DNA from: Albifimbria verrucaria
Lineage: Eukaryota; Ascomycota; Sordariomycetes; Hypocreales; Stachybotryaceae
Direction of reading: 5' to 3'
Length of the DNA stretch: 64,000 nt
NCBI GenBank assembly: GCA_020081605.1
Contig: JAHREC010000062.1
Coordinates: 3,224,001-3,288,000, forward strand
Below are positions 12,446-23,700 of the stretch, piece after piece (position 1 is the stretch's first letter; the number at the start of each line of letters is the position of its first letter). The position numbers and the translations under genes were made by a program. Under the pieces are notes generated by a model that saw nothing but the letters and a program-made list of their open reading frames with translations, was not told the origin of the DNA and made no database searches.

Positions 12446-13394
12446 ATGGCACCATCCGAACGATGCTTGGCCTCAATGGCCAGGCTCAGCGTGTCGCAAG
12501 CTTTCATGCGTCCTACAGTCTCCTCGCTACCGCGTTTTGTCGCTCCTGCGCTCGTGCAAAGCCGTCAAGCCTCCGTCATTCGATCTAAGAAGACAACGAA
12601 GAAGAAGCCGATTCCCAAGGACTTCAAGCGTCACAACCTCACCAAGCGAGAGTTTCCCAATACTCTCTTTGCGAGGCCATGCGGTATGCTCAGTTGTTCT
12701 TTTCTACAGAATATTTCTAACCCTTGGTACAGAGTGCTCCGTGCGGTCGAGGTCGGCCAGCCCCCAGCGACAGTCAAGTACGAGGTCCACGTCAATCTCA
12801 AGACAGCCAGAAACGGGCCCGTCATTCGTGGCAGCGTACGACTCCCCATCCTGTTAAGAGCGACTGGCAATTCGGTGTCATCTGCCCCGAGAATAGTGAG
12901 ATGGCTGCTGCCGCGATGGCTGCTGGTGCTGTTGCCGTTGGTCAGGAGTCTTTGTTCGAAGCCATCCGTCAAGAGAAAATCAACTTTGATCGCCTAATAT
13001 GCCATGAGTCCTCTGAAGGCGCGTTGAACAAGGCCGGCCTGGGAAGGATTCTTGGCCCTAAGGGACTTATGCCTAGCAAGAGAACAAAGACGATTGTCGG
13101 CGACGTCGTAAAGGCTATGCGCGATTCGTCCGGTGCCGCAGACTACCGCGAACGATCAGGCATGGTCAACATGGCTATCGGCCAGCTGGGCTACACCCTG
13201 ATCAGCTGAAGACCAACCTTCAGACCCTCTTGAAGAAGCTCAAGACGGATTGCGCCAACATCTCGGAGGAATCTCCTAAGGAGATCCATGAAGTCATCTT
13301 GAGCACGACCCATGGGCCTGGTATTAGCTTGAACGGTAATCTTAAAAACGAGGATGACCCGGTCACCCCTGAGGCTTTGTCAAGTGCTATGTAG
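12446..13394 (+). CDS. MRPL1: Mitochondrial large-subunit ribosomal protein uL1m
   Basis: Component of the mitochondrial ribosome L1 stalk. The N-terminus is Arg/Ser-rich with few acids, fitting a mitochondrial targeting presequence (MAPSERCLASMARLSVSQAF). Intron 12684-12732 interrupts the segment before LRAVEVGQPPATVKYEVHVN. The L1 core follows with FGVICPENSEMA and the diagnostic LGRILGPKGLMPSKRTKT, then VKAMRDSSGAADYRER. The stop is TAG at 13392-13394. Single-base losses occur before the intron, in the C run 12844-12847 and near 13197; each corrected frame continues the family sequence. Divergent with Glu-tRNA synthetase, so the two translation genes likely share a promoter. Confidence 0.9.
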
Positions 13395-13513
13395 GCGGTC
13401 AATGGTTGGCTGCTAAGTTGTATAATATTTGTCACGATAGCAGTGTACTTTCATCTTAGAGTAGGAAATCGCATGGCGTGGGTATCATGTCTGTTCAGTT
13501 CTCAATGCTAAAT

Positions 13514-14407
13514 CTATCCGCCACGTAGTGCCTTGACCGCTTCATGTTGGGCATCGAGTATTCGATATATACCCAGGTATTTCATGACCCTCTCCTGCCC
13601 CTTTACACCCGCCTTCCTTGCTTCCTTCAGCGCATTGCCAAGGTCAAGCAGCAGTGTGTTACGACATCTGGTTATGCGTTCCTCCATCTTCACTACGAAC
13701 GGATGGTCCTGGTCTAGCGTCTTGAATATTTCGATAACACGACTGCATTCACGCGCCGAGGCTAACAGCTTGCTGGGTGAGCTGCCAAGCATGCCTTTGC
13801 CCTGATCCATTTCGTCGTCGTCGCTCTCCTCGCCGTCATCCTCATCCCATTCCTGGTCTCCACTGGCACCAGGCAAGCTATCCAGCGCCAGCTTCTCTTC
13901 TAGCGCAGACAAGCGCTCTGAAAGCTCTATCATCCTTCTTCCTTGCTCAATCGTTGAACGAATTTCTTTCAGGTCATTATTAAGGCTCTGGGACTCTTCC
14001 CGGCGCTTTGTCACCTTTCCTTAACCTCTTCCACGGCACGGCGAAAACCAAGCAACGCGACCTTGACATCTTCAACCTTCTCGTCGCCCCTCTTAGATCA
14101 TCTCCTAGGGAGAGGAAGGCCGTGTAATTGGAGTTGACGAGCTCCAATAGCTCGGTGCTGATCGAGGCACTGCGATCCCTCAGATCTGACCGTAGGTCTT
14201 CTAGAGTTTGATGGCGATGCGGTAGAGCAGATAGGTATGCAGCGGGTTGGAAGTCGGGCGCAAGAAAGTCGGTTCGTGGGAGGGCCGTAGGGAAGGGCAG
14301 CGGAGCATCGTTGTCGCCAGCATCGGAGGAATCTGAGTCGAGGTTGAACGTAGCAGAAGTCGAGGAGGTTGGGCGGGGAAGTTGGCGGCCGTGAGTAGGT
14401 TCGCCAT
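13514..14407 (-). CDS. COG2: Conserved oligomeric Golgi complex subunit 2 (short fungal form)
   Basis: Subunit of the COG tethering complex for intra-Golgi retrograde vesicle traffic. The start is placed at 14405-14407 (MANLLTAANFP). The COG2 N-terminal signature is clear: DFLAPDFQPAAYLSAL, then HRHQTLEDLRSDLRDRSA and LLELVNSNYTAFLSLGD. A long helical coiled-coil region follows (IEQGRRMIELSERLSALEEK), an acidic Asp/Glu stretch, and a C-terminus with YLGIYRILDAQHEAVKAL. Frame breaks near 14365, 14090 and 14016-14018 (TTT on plus) each need one extra base. Length near 300 residues matches the short COG2 of filamentous fungi rather than the long animal protein. Tail-to-tail with uL1m. Confidence 0.85.
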
Positions 14408-16118
14408 TGTGCTTTCGTGTAATGCGTGACAAACGAATCACGAGGCTCTTATGCACGCGGTGGCCAGATTCTATTTGTGCTCTGGCGCAGCCGCCTGAAG
14501 CTTCCAGATGTCAGGTTGGCTTTGGGAGAGATGGTGGGTTGGTGGGACGCTACGGTGTCTTGGGTGGTGGTAGCTACTAATTGGATGTCCCGCTAGATGT
14601 CAAGTACCTGTCAGACGCGGTAAGGGTATTGTAGACAAGCATGAAAATGGCCCCTTAGTTGTACTTTAACACACCCATTATGCATTCATTCGCTCCTGTA
14701 TACTAGATCAAGGATTTGAGATCGTACAAAGGAATCCAAGGCAATAGGACACAAGCTTGAGTAACAAGTGAGAGAGGCCCGCGTGTCAACAAATCTGCCA
14801 TCAACTGCCCCAGCAGCTTCTGCTATGCTGCATAGACAATTTTGTTTCCTGATTTTTCATTCACAGGGTGTGTGGTCTAGGGTATGACGTCGGCTTCGCA
14901 TCAAGTGACTTTCAGGTGTTCTCACCCGAAAGAAGCCCCGGCGACTGCTGAAGGTCCAGAGTTCGATTCTCTGTTCATCCACATCTTTTGCATTTGTCCA
15001 CTCACAAAACCGGTGCATCCACATCTTTTTGCATTCTTACACTCACCAAAGCCGATAACACGACTTGATGGTTTCTAAAATACTAATGTTTTCTTTTTTT
15101 CTTCTACTCGTACTGCTTAGATTTATGATGTACAGAGCGCACAAGGCATGGTTGTTTCTACTGTTGCCACGAAGGATCAATAGCCTGGAGCTACGGTGGG
15201 TAGAACGGACAATTACAATCAACGTGATCTGTACCCAGGGCGCCAAGAACCCACCAGAACTGGTGCTCCATAGATCGTACAGTTCGGATCTTCGGCTTTC
15301 CGACCACGCCAGCAAAAGTGAAGGGTCGTGCATGTTTGTAGTAAGAACTTGGTTATGGGCTACAATCGATCAATTGCCTGATCAACACAAGCAGCTACCG
15401 TTGATAAAGAAAGATGGATATGCACAACGACTGTCCTGGTTTTAACAGCTGTTTGTTCCCGAGACCGCCTCTATGGCATTCCTTCATCATGACACACGCG
15501 GTTGGTACACAAATGCTTTCCGATGCAGAGTCAATCAAGTGGACCGCCAGTGAGCTTAGGCTTGCTTAGCCCCCTGCGATGCGAATACGGGTGGATTTTT
15601 TATCAATCACATCTTATCAATCTGATCAGGCCCACCCTTGTCTCCTAGAATCGGACCATGCCATTTCTCAAATACAGGACCTAACCTTGGCCCCGACCCT
15701 CACATCTTTGATGTTTCCGATGCAAATTCTCTCAACCCCTCCTTCTCCCCTCCTTCCTCACATTCTTGCCCTCTTTCTGTTCCAAGACGCCGCACTTTCT
15801 GGAGGCCATTGATGACAGAATCTTCGGAGACGGAGACTGTACACGTGGTTGACTGGTAACTCCTGAGGTCAAGAGCCTCGGAACACGCATTGGCTTAAGT
15901 TGCTCACAAATTTTGTTTTGGCGGATCATCAGACCTTGCCATTGCAGCCCTCGATTACCCTGGAAATTTTTCCCTTTGGCTCATACTCTTACCGTCAGTT
16001 ATCGTCTCACTATTGATACGGCCATCTCGTGTCACATTGGCCTTGATTTCCCTTCTCGGAGATTCGGAGGCTTGCGTCGGCTCTAGCGAATCACGTCGTA
16101 AGCGCACCCACACCCATC
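14408..16118. other. Intergenic upstream of COG2 and HapX
   Basis: 1.7 kb, divergent promoter space. Besides the 40-bp duplication I see no gene. The proximal 650 bp before HapX is pyrimidine-rich and contains several GATA-type motifs (for example near 15612-15630), which would suit iron-dependent control, but none is an exact match that I can call a SreA site. Confidence 0.4.
14976..15056 (+). repeat. Imperfect tandem duplication of about 40 bp
   Basis: Two adjacent copies start with CATCCACATCTTTT at 14976 and at 15016. Both continue with GCAT, a pyrimidine-rich middle and ACTCAC. Copies differ by a few substitutions and one T. Just upstream (14964-14972) lies GTTCGATTC, resembling a pol III B box, but no full tRNA fold is convincing. 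Confidence 0.6.
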
Positions 16119-17946
16119 ATGAGTTCCCTGACAACTCCACTTGCAACGTCTCCTGCGCATCATGAACCTGCGCATGACATCAAAAACCAAAACCTTCAAC
16201 ACACAGGGCCGTCGACCACTGTAGCTGCTGCCGCCGCTGCTGCTACTCCACCCGCCCCACATCGAAAGCCTTTGGTCGCTCATAAATCCAAGGCCAGAGC
16301 AACCGAGGCACCGCCCACACTTCCACTACAACGTCAACCTCTACCCATCACTCAATCGGCCATGGCCTCTTCCGCCAGCCCGGTGCCGATAGCTGAACAG
16401 CCCAGGATGTCCATGACATCCAAGGAATGGGTTATTCCCCGCGACCGAAGCCAGGCAGGAAGCCTGCGACTGATACCCCGCCAACGAAACGGAAGGCCCA
16501 AAATCGTGCCGCTCAGCGCGCATTCAGAGAGCGGCGGGCGGCTCGAGTTGGCGAACTTGAGGAACAGTTGGATCAGCAACGTCTGGTTCATGATCAGGAG
16601 GAGATCGAACTCAAGGACAAAATTCACACACTTGAGTTAGACCTGCAAACCTTCAGATCTCGATGTCTTTTACTCGAGAACATGCTCGATAAGGAGCGAC
16701 AAGAACGTATTCGTGCTGAGACTGAGGCTGAGACCTTGCGACGTCAACTACAAGACGAGACCGCGCGATATTCCAATCCAGATCGCCAACGTCAGCACTC
16801 GTACGATCGGTATGAGAATACCGGGCTACAGCACCGAGACAGTCTTTCACAGAGAAATGGGCATCAAACCAACCTCTCAATCTCTCAAATTATTACTCCA
16901 CCAGATCTATCAACGGATGTGACAGATGCACCGTTGACTTGCGGCAACTGTTCACCAAATGGACGATGTGCATGTGCCGAGGAAGTCCTGGCTTCAGTGA
17001 CGGCGGGATGCGGCAAATGTGCCCTGGGCTCTGAATGCCAATGCCTAGACGCCGGGTCGTCATCCTTTGCCCAAAACTCGGACTTGAAGCGTCCAGCATC
17101 ACCATCGGCTTTTGTGTCGAACGACAAGAGGCAAAGATCGAGTGTGGGTTCCAACGACTATGAGACAGATATGACCAGTGGATTCTCGGTTGGAAACGTG
17201 TCAGGCTCACAAGAACAAACCCCTTATCAACTACAAATGACGCAGTCAGCTGTTGAAGCAACTGTGCCGATGAAGGATAGATGTGGTTTCTGCAAAGATG
17301 GAACTTATTGTATCTGTGCAGAGGCAGCACTTGCAACACCAGCAATGACACCTTCAGACACGTTACCGCCAATTGCTCGTCAGATTCATACTCCTCCTCC
17401 GTCAGAAACCGATATTGTGTCAACCCCAATGCCCATGGAGATGACGGCAGATGGCGCGGTCAAGCTCCCCCTCGGACAAAGTCCAAACCTCAACCTGCCA
17501 AGTCAACATCGCGCAGTTGCGGTCCTAATGGACCAGGCACATGCGCTCAGTGCCAGGCCGACCCAAAGTCAGGTCTATTTTGCCGGCTGATGGCTGCCAA
17601 CTTTGACCGCCAGCAAGGAGGCTCGGGCGGCGGCGGCTGCTGCGGCGGCAAAGGCGTGGGTGGAGGTTGCTGTAAAGCTGGGCCGAAGAAGCAGAACATC
17701 ACGCTTCCAAGCCTACCTAGTCTGGGCCTGAGCTGTGCAGAAGCATATCAGACACTGTCCAGTCACCGCAACTTTGATCAAGCGGCTGACGATATAAACT
17801 CATGGCTGCCAAAACTCAAAGCTACGCCGCGACCTATGGGAGGCGCCCGAGCCCCAGCACCTGGGAGGATGCCGATTGAGGTGGAGGCAGCAAGTATTAT
17901 GAGCGTTCTCAAAGATTTTGATGTGCGATTTGGAAGAGAGTGTTGA
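16119..17946 (+). CDS. hapX: Iron-homeostasis bZIP regulator HapX
   Basis: Nuclear regulator that works with the CCAAT-binding complex: it represses iron-consuming genes in iron starvation and responds to excess iron through Cys-rich regions. Order of domains: Ala/Pro-rich N-terminus; Hap4-like CBC-binding motif followed by PRPKPGRKPATDTPPTKRK; basic region NRAAQRAFRERRAARVGELE; coiled coil to about 16780; then Cys-rich regions CGNCSPNGRCAC (16939-16974), CGKCALGSECQC (17011-17046), CGFCKDGTYCIC (17283-17318) and CGPNGPGTCAQCQ (about 17518-17556), plus a Gly/Cys-rich patch near 17630-17670. The conserved C-terminal helix region ends in MSVLKDFDVRFGREC. Two frame breaks sit in C runs 16437-16440 and 17467-17471; one added C each restores the whole protein. 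Identification is strong. Confidence 0.95.
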
Positions 17947-20758
17947 GTAGACGGCGATGCCTTTGGCAGATGAGCATAGCACGCAGCTTGTGCTTGAAGT
18001 GGCTCGATGATTAAAACGGGGTTATGAAGATTATGAACCGGGTGTGGTTAATTATGTATATTGATAAATGTTGAACATATTTTACTCATGTGTGTTAACG
18101 TGTGGTGTGATTGTGCTTTTATTGGTGGTAATATGTAGAACAACCAATACCCTCATCACGAAAAGCGATCCCGTATGTGTTGTGCAACCATTTGAAATAT
18201 GGATGAGGTATTAATACGTTCATTTATTCCATGAGTTATTCAGAGTCTTAGGAAGAGTTTCTTACATGGTGACGGCTTACAGACGATTGAGGATCAATTT
18301 CTGTCGCTCCTGTGGGACAGCTACCCTAGGGTTGATGTATGGACACACCACGTTGCTCAACCCATTCATGCTCGACAGATCGTCCGATGACTCCTGGCCA
18401 GTCCCTAGTTTCTACAAGAATCAGATTAAATGGCTTGCATTTAATCTGCCTATCGTATGTAGCCTTGCATCTCCTGCTGGTCATAACTGAGCACTGCTGA
18501 GACATGTGCTGCAGGCAGTAGAGCAGCGCAATGTAAACCACATGGCAATGTTAAAGGGGATGGGATTGTGCTGGAACCCTTCCTCTTTTGTTTAGGCACC
18601 TCAGTAGTTCCTCCAATTGCCGATATAGGCAGTACGAAAACTAGACTGTAGCTTTACTGCCTTTTACGAAAGCCTACCTTGGTCGAGACGCAGTTGTTGG
18701 GTGACTTGCTTGGTGCTTGGTAAGCTAAAATCCAGGAACTGAGTTTAGGGGCGCCAGAGCAGGTGGTTCAGCACACCTCGGAGCTTCCTGGTGACCGGGC
18801 GGGCTCAAGACCACGACCTGTTGCTGTTTACGAGGACCCTGCGTTAGAGAGCTGGTCGGAGGAGGGCGGGCTCAGGATGATGATTGGCAGCCGTGGATGC
18901 GCTGTCGCCCGGGGAGAAGAGGTGTGCGTTGTGCTGACGGATGATTGGTAGCGGCGAGTGAGTTGGCACCTGGCCTGGGCTCTCGGGTCCGTCCAGTGGC
19001 GTGGTCAACGGGGATTGGGCAGCAACGAGACGCTTTGCGTGGGCGGCAGGGATTGGAGGGCGGAACATGTACGGACATGTGGGATTGTAATGCAGGTAGA
19101 TGAATGCAGTGACAACTCACCAGACCTTGGTACGTTGCTTGCTTTGTACAGTACTTGCCTGCCATCTGTGCTTCTGTCGACTCTGCGGTACGAGGACCGG
19201 GTGGTCGAGACGGTGATGCGTGTCTTCCGGAGGTGGTGAGGGCGAGTCGTGTGGGAGGCTGCGGGTGTAGCAGGATCTACAGGACATTATACCAGTCTGT
19301 AAGATGTGGTGCGTGGGTGAAAAGGTGCCAACCTGGCCTCGGATGACTTGCGATTGCGATTACCTGCCTGCCCACTACCCAGGGCTGTGGACGAACCGTT
19401 CCAACGGAACAGACCGACGCCCTGGCTCCTCAAGCGTTTCCGTGTTGATCCTGTGGTCGCAGCGACGCGATGGTGGAAAGACGGGACGAAACAAGGCTGG
19501 CGACCACGCTTGCTGACCACGGTAGCAGGGCAAGGCATGTCAGGCAAAGCAAAGTCACGTTGAGCAGCAGGCGAGTACTCTGAGCGGTGGTCCAAATGAT
19601 CATGTGCCACGTCAAGATGCGACACACACTTGTTTGATGTGGCAATCTCAGATGCACCACCCCATTTGCAACTGACGATGCGGTACCCTGGCAGTCGCGC
19701 ATGCGAAGAGACAGGCGCGGGAGAAACCTGATGCACGCGGCACAACGCAGCGCACTACTGTATTTTCGCATGCAGCAGGGAGATATCTCGAATCTACCCG
19801 GGCCCTGTGGTGGGCGGTGGTTGGTTTCTGCGTCCAAGCCGCACTGCCGTTCCTGCAAGGCCTGGCAGGGGGCTTTCTGGCGGGACGGTTTACTTTTTCC
19901 CACCACGTCGTCGTGCCTGTGCTGCGTAATTTAGTTGGGTGCTTCGTTGTACTGGGGAGTGTGAGGCTACCGGCGAGTACGCATTGACGCCTGCCCGGTT
20001 CTGGGGAATTGGTTGTAGCTTGGCCGTACCGCTAAACAAGGCACTACCGCGTTTGGGGTCCACCGCCTGGCCTGGGGCTCCCCTGCACTGGACTTGCTGT
20101 TCTATGCCTGCCTCACTTCCCTTAAGGTACCGAAGCCCTGTCATATTATTGTAGCTCCTCCAGATGTTATGCGTGCTGCTGCTCCGTTCCGCTGCCGACT
20201 TTGCCCTCTCTCTCCCTCCTCGACCGGCGCCCGGCTCTCTTCTTTGTTATTTTTCGTCCCGGCGTTCAGAAGCTGCTCGGCCACGGTATTTCTCGAGGAC
20301 GTTATTTCGAGCGGTGCATCTCCTTTGTTTGTGCCGGAACCTGGTCTTCCTCACGTTTCTCTGTGTTCAGTGCTCTTAGCTCCCTGCCTCCCCGCCGGCA
20401 CGACAGAACCCCCACACTCGCCCACCTCAGCGCCCGTTGCTGCTCGATACCCTCGACACCTACTGAGCATCCTATCTCGTTTCCAGGCGAAATCCCTTAG
20501 AGCGCGACCGGTTTCGATTTCGATTTCGACGTCGGTTTTGCCCTTTACCACTTGTGTCGCATAGTTCGTTAGCACGCTGGGGGCCGGAGCTGCTGCTCGA
20601 GCTGGGCGCGCTCCTCTGCCGTGCCCGCTTGCCCATGGGCACACTATGATTTCCATGCAGCGATCTCTCTCTTCACCAGTCCGCATTCACACCTCTCCAC
20701 GTACGTTTGCGGGTTTCCACAATCGCGGACTCGAGCCCCTAATACTCCTGCCTCTTAC
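17947..20758. other. Long intergenic region (2.8 kb)
   Basis: No supported gene on either strand. 17950-18260 is the AT-rich HapX 3' region; 18750-20100 is GC-rich and without codon structure. The pyrimidine-rich 20150-20700 stretch is a plausible long 5' leader of the following large gene. Confidence 0.45.
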
Positions 20759-23700
20759 ATGAACCGTGGAGTTAATCTTTCCTCCCCAATAGCTCCGTCG
20801 CCCACCGTCACCCATACTTCACGATCGCCGACTCCATCGCCCGATGACCATGCTGGCGCTTCCCAGCGCTACCGTTCTAGAAGCCCGACTCGTGCTTCCG
20901 ATGCCACCCAGACCCTCCCTTTACGCCGCAGCGAAGATGTGAAGCGTCGTCCACCTCACCAGTCCCAGTCTCCAAGTAGGGCCTCGCGGAAGCCTGTAAT
21001 AGCACAGTCCAAGGTCCCCGTTCCTCTCACCCACGACATGGACCCGGCGATTCTTCTGTCGCACCGTCCTCGATCCGGGAAGACAAGGCTACCTCAGCAT
21101 ACCCGAAGTCGCTTTTGCATGATGTGTCCCTGTACACCAACTCTCACCTGACTCGTGACAGCGACAGTACCACCCTCGAGGAGCTGGCCCATTTGGTGCG
21201 ACTTTCCAAGTACCAGGAGCGCAAGCGCGCCAACACCCGGATCCGATTGCAAAGAAGTCTGATTTCTACCGCTCTGAGTGCTCGGCTTACTCGTTGCGGT
21301 GAGATAGCCCACCGAAACCTGGTCGATAGTTTCCGAAAGGACGAGAAGGACAACTTTGCCGCCCTTTACAATGCCATCCATGACGTGAGGCGGAGCTGCG
21401 ACGAGCTCCGGCGGTATGCCATCCTGGAGCCCGACATGGAGTCTTTATCTTCCCTTGCTCTTGGATCTACGGAGAGTTTGGATACGCCTACTAACTCTGT
21501 AGTCGGCTCTGGCCCCTCAAGACAATAACGCCCTTCTTACATGACATTTCAGCCTCAGCCAGGGACACTTTCCTTGACTTTCTTGCTCAGATCCGGACGA
21601 ACCCCGATTACTTGGCCACCAGAATATGCTCCTTGACCAGTTCTGAACTGAATGCATTTCTAACCTCCCATAAAGGACTGGAACCTGTTGAGTCGGTCCT
21701 CCCGTTTCAGAGTCGCTCAGCAATGAGGTCCCATCCTTCAACCTCAGGAAAAGGCGGCATTAGTGCTGATATAGAACGTCTACTTTCTTTCCAACGACAT
21801 GATCCTCTCTCAATCCTGATTCATGCCTGCTTTGCCAATTCCGCCGGACCGGACAGCTCTGAGGACCAACGACGAACTGACATTTGGGCAACAGCATTGG
21901 CTCGGCTCATCCAAGAGCCAAAGTCTACTGGCGAGCATTTTCTGATTTCTGTATTGAACATTTGGACAGTGATGCGAGATTGGTCCGGCAAGTCCAGCAT
22001 GGAATGGTACCTTATGAGAATCCTCGAAGATGGCTCCTTCCTCCTTGATCGTGCCGAGGATCAACATGGCACACGATTCAATGTGTCAGACTGGAACCAC
22101 TCGGACGAGCTAGCTGCCAAGGAGTTTTATGATTCAGCAGTGAATGATCTATTTGAATTAGTTGACGACGAGGACGCCACAGGCATCCCGGAGGGCCTCC
22201 TGGAACTTGGTAACGCCATCCTGAAGAAGCTTGACCACAAATACGTTGAAAACACCTCAAGATGGCTCGTTTGGAGATGCCTCTTCTTTGTCTTTCTCCT
22301 GGGCGTCATTATCCACCCGGAGTCGTATGGAATGCTCGCCGAGTATCACATAACTCCCTATGCCCGGGAGAAAATTCTCAAAAAGGTCGCGATGAAAGCT
22401 CACGAATATGTCTCTAGTATGTGGAGCGGCAAACCATCCGCTACTTGTGTCCCCATGGACGTCCCCCAAAGATAAAAAAACATGTCGAGAGCATCATGGC
22501 CAGGTTCCAGGGTTCTCAATCAAAAGTGCCTGCCGCCAAACTCCTGCCTGCGAGGTCAATTACTTCTTTAAGGAAACCGTGGAAGTCCATCCGTATCTGG
22601 TTGTCAGCCCGGCTGATTTGGTAACTCTTGTCAATGCACTTTTTCCTGAGAGACGACCACTATCTGCAGCATCTGGTAGCCTGAGATCTGGGTCAGCATC
22701 AATATCGGGGATGTCGGCTATTTCTCAACCTATCCCCATGGCCAACTCGAGGAACAATTTCGAAACAGCATCCATCATCAGTACGAGTGCATCATCAGTT
22801 TTCAGTGATGCGACTACATCCCGTGAAACTTTGATGGACGAGGTTGCCAGCGCGGCACCACATCGCTACTCCCCACCAACCATAGACCAGGAAGCTCAGA
22901 GACGACTCAACAAGTACGAGGATGATGGATACAGACTCAGGCTTGCGCTGCATGAGATGACTCAAACCCTAGGAGCTGACGTTGTTCGGGGTTCATGCCA
23001 CCCATGTGCTGAAAGATGGGTTGTTCTTTTATCTCACCAGATGGCAAAGGCCTCTCGACTCACATGACTTACGACCCCGAAGATGATCACGAGGATGAGG
23101 AGAATTCGTCCAGCACTGATACAGAAGATGACGAGGAAGTCGACGGACCAGGACTTGACAAGGACTATCACCAGTTGAGGGACTCCATTCTCAAACTTGT
23201 AGAGGATTATGAGATTCCTCGGAGCCTGGATCCTAGCAGTGCACAAACACAGCTGAGCAACCGTGCGACTGGCTTGAAGAAATACAAGTCAAAGAACAAG
23301 ATCCTCACTCCAGAAAACTCAATGTCTAGTCGCAATCCCTACAGGAAACAAGTTAGTAAAGAGCCTAGCCAGCAACAAGAAGGCGCTGCCGAGCGCAACA
23401 ATACGTCTGGCGGGAGAGCCACAGAGCAATCCGAGGAACCAGAAGCAGTTTTAATCACCATGCTCAAGGCAGCTTCCTCACAGTCCAAAGCTCAGGCTGA
23501 CTTCGTGTCGTCTCATGTCTACTGGAAGACGTTGAACCAACTCAATGCTTTACCCTCACCATCACTCCGTAAGAATGGCTTTGCTGCGCTAGTCAATATC
23601 TTCTCCCGGGGACCGCGAGATTCGATTCGCCGATCTGCTTCTGCTATAGAGGAGTACGATGCATGGCTTGTGTGGCTGAAGCAGAGCCAAGAACGTCACG

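Noticed and set aside
14881..14985. Possible tRNA gene (T-arm-like CAGAGTTCGATTCTCTG with weak acceptor pairing)
   Set aside because: The D arm and anticodon arm do not fold convincingly and the acceptor stem pairs poorly.
15065..15445. 126-codon plus-strand open frame with hydrophobic start
   Set aside because: Composition follows AT-rich noncoding DNA; no domain, no start context, no protein-like pattern beyond a T-rich run.
18844..20686. Several overlapping frames of 70-158 codons between HapX and the large gene
   Set aside because: They overlap on both strands with Arg/Pro/Cys-rich random composition typical of GC-rich intergenic DNA.
21510..21560. Intron to explain the frame change in the giant gene
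   Set aside because: No GT-AG pair fits; a single missing base gives continuous sequence, as elsewhere in the window.
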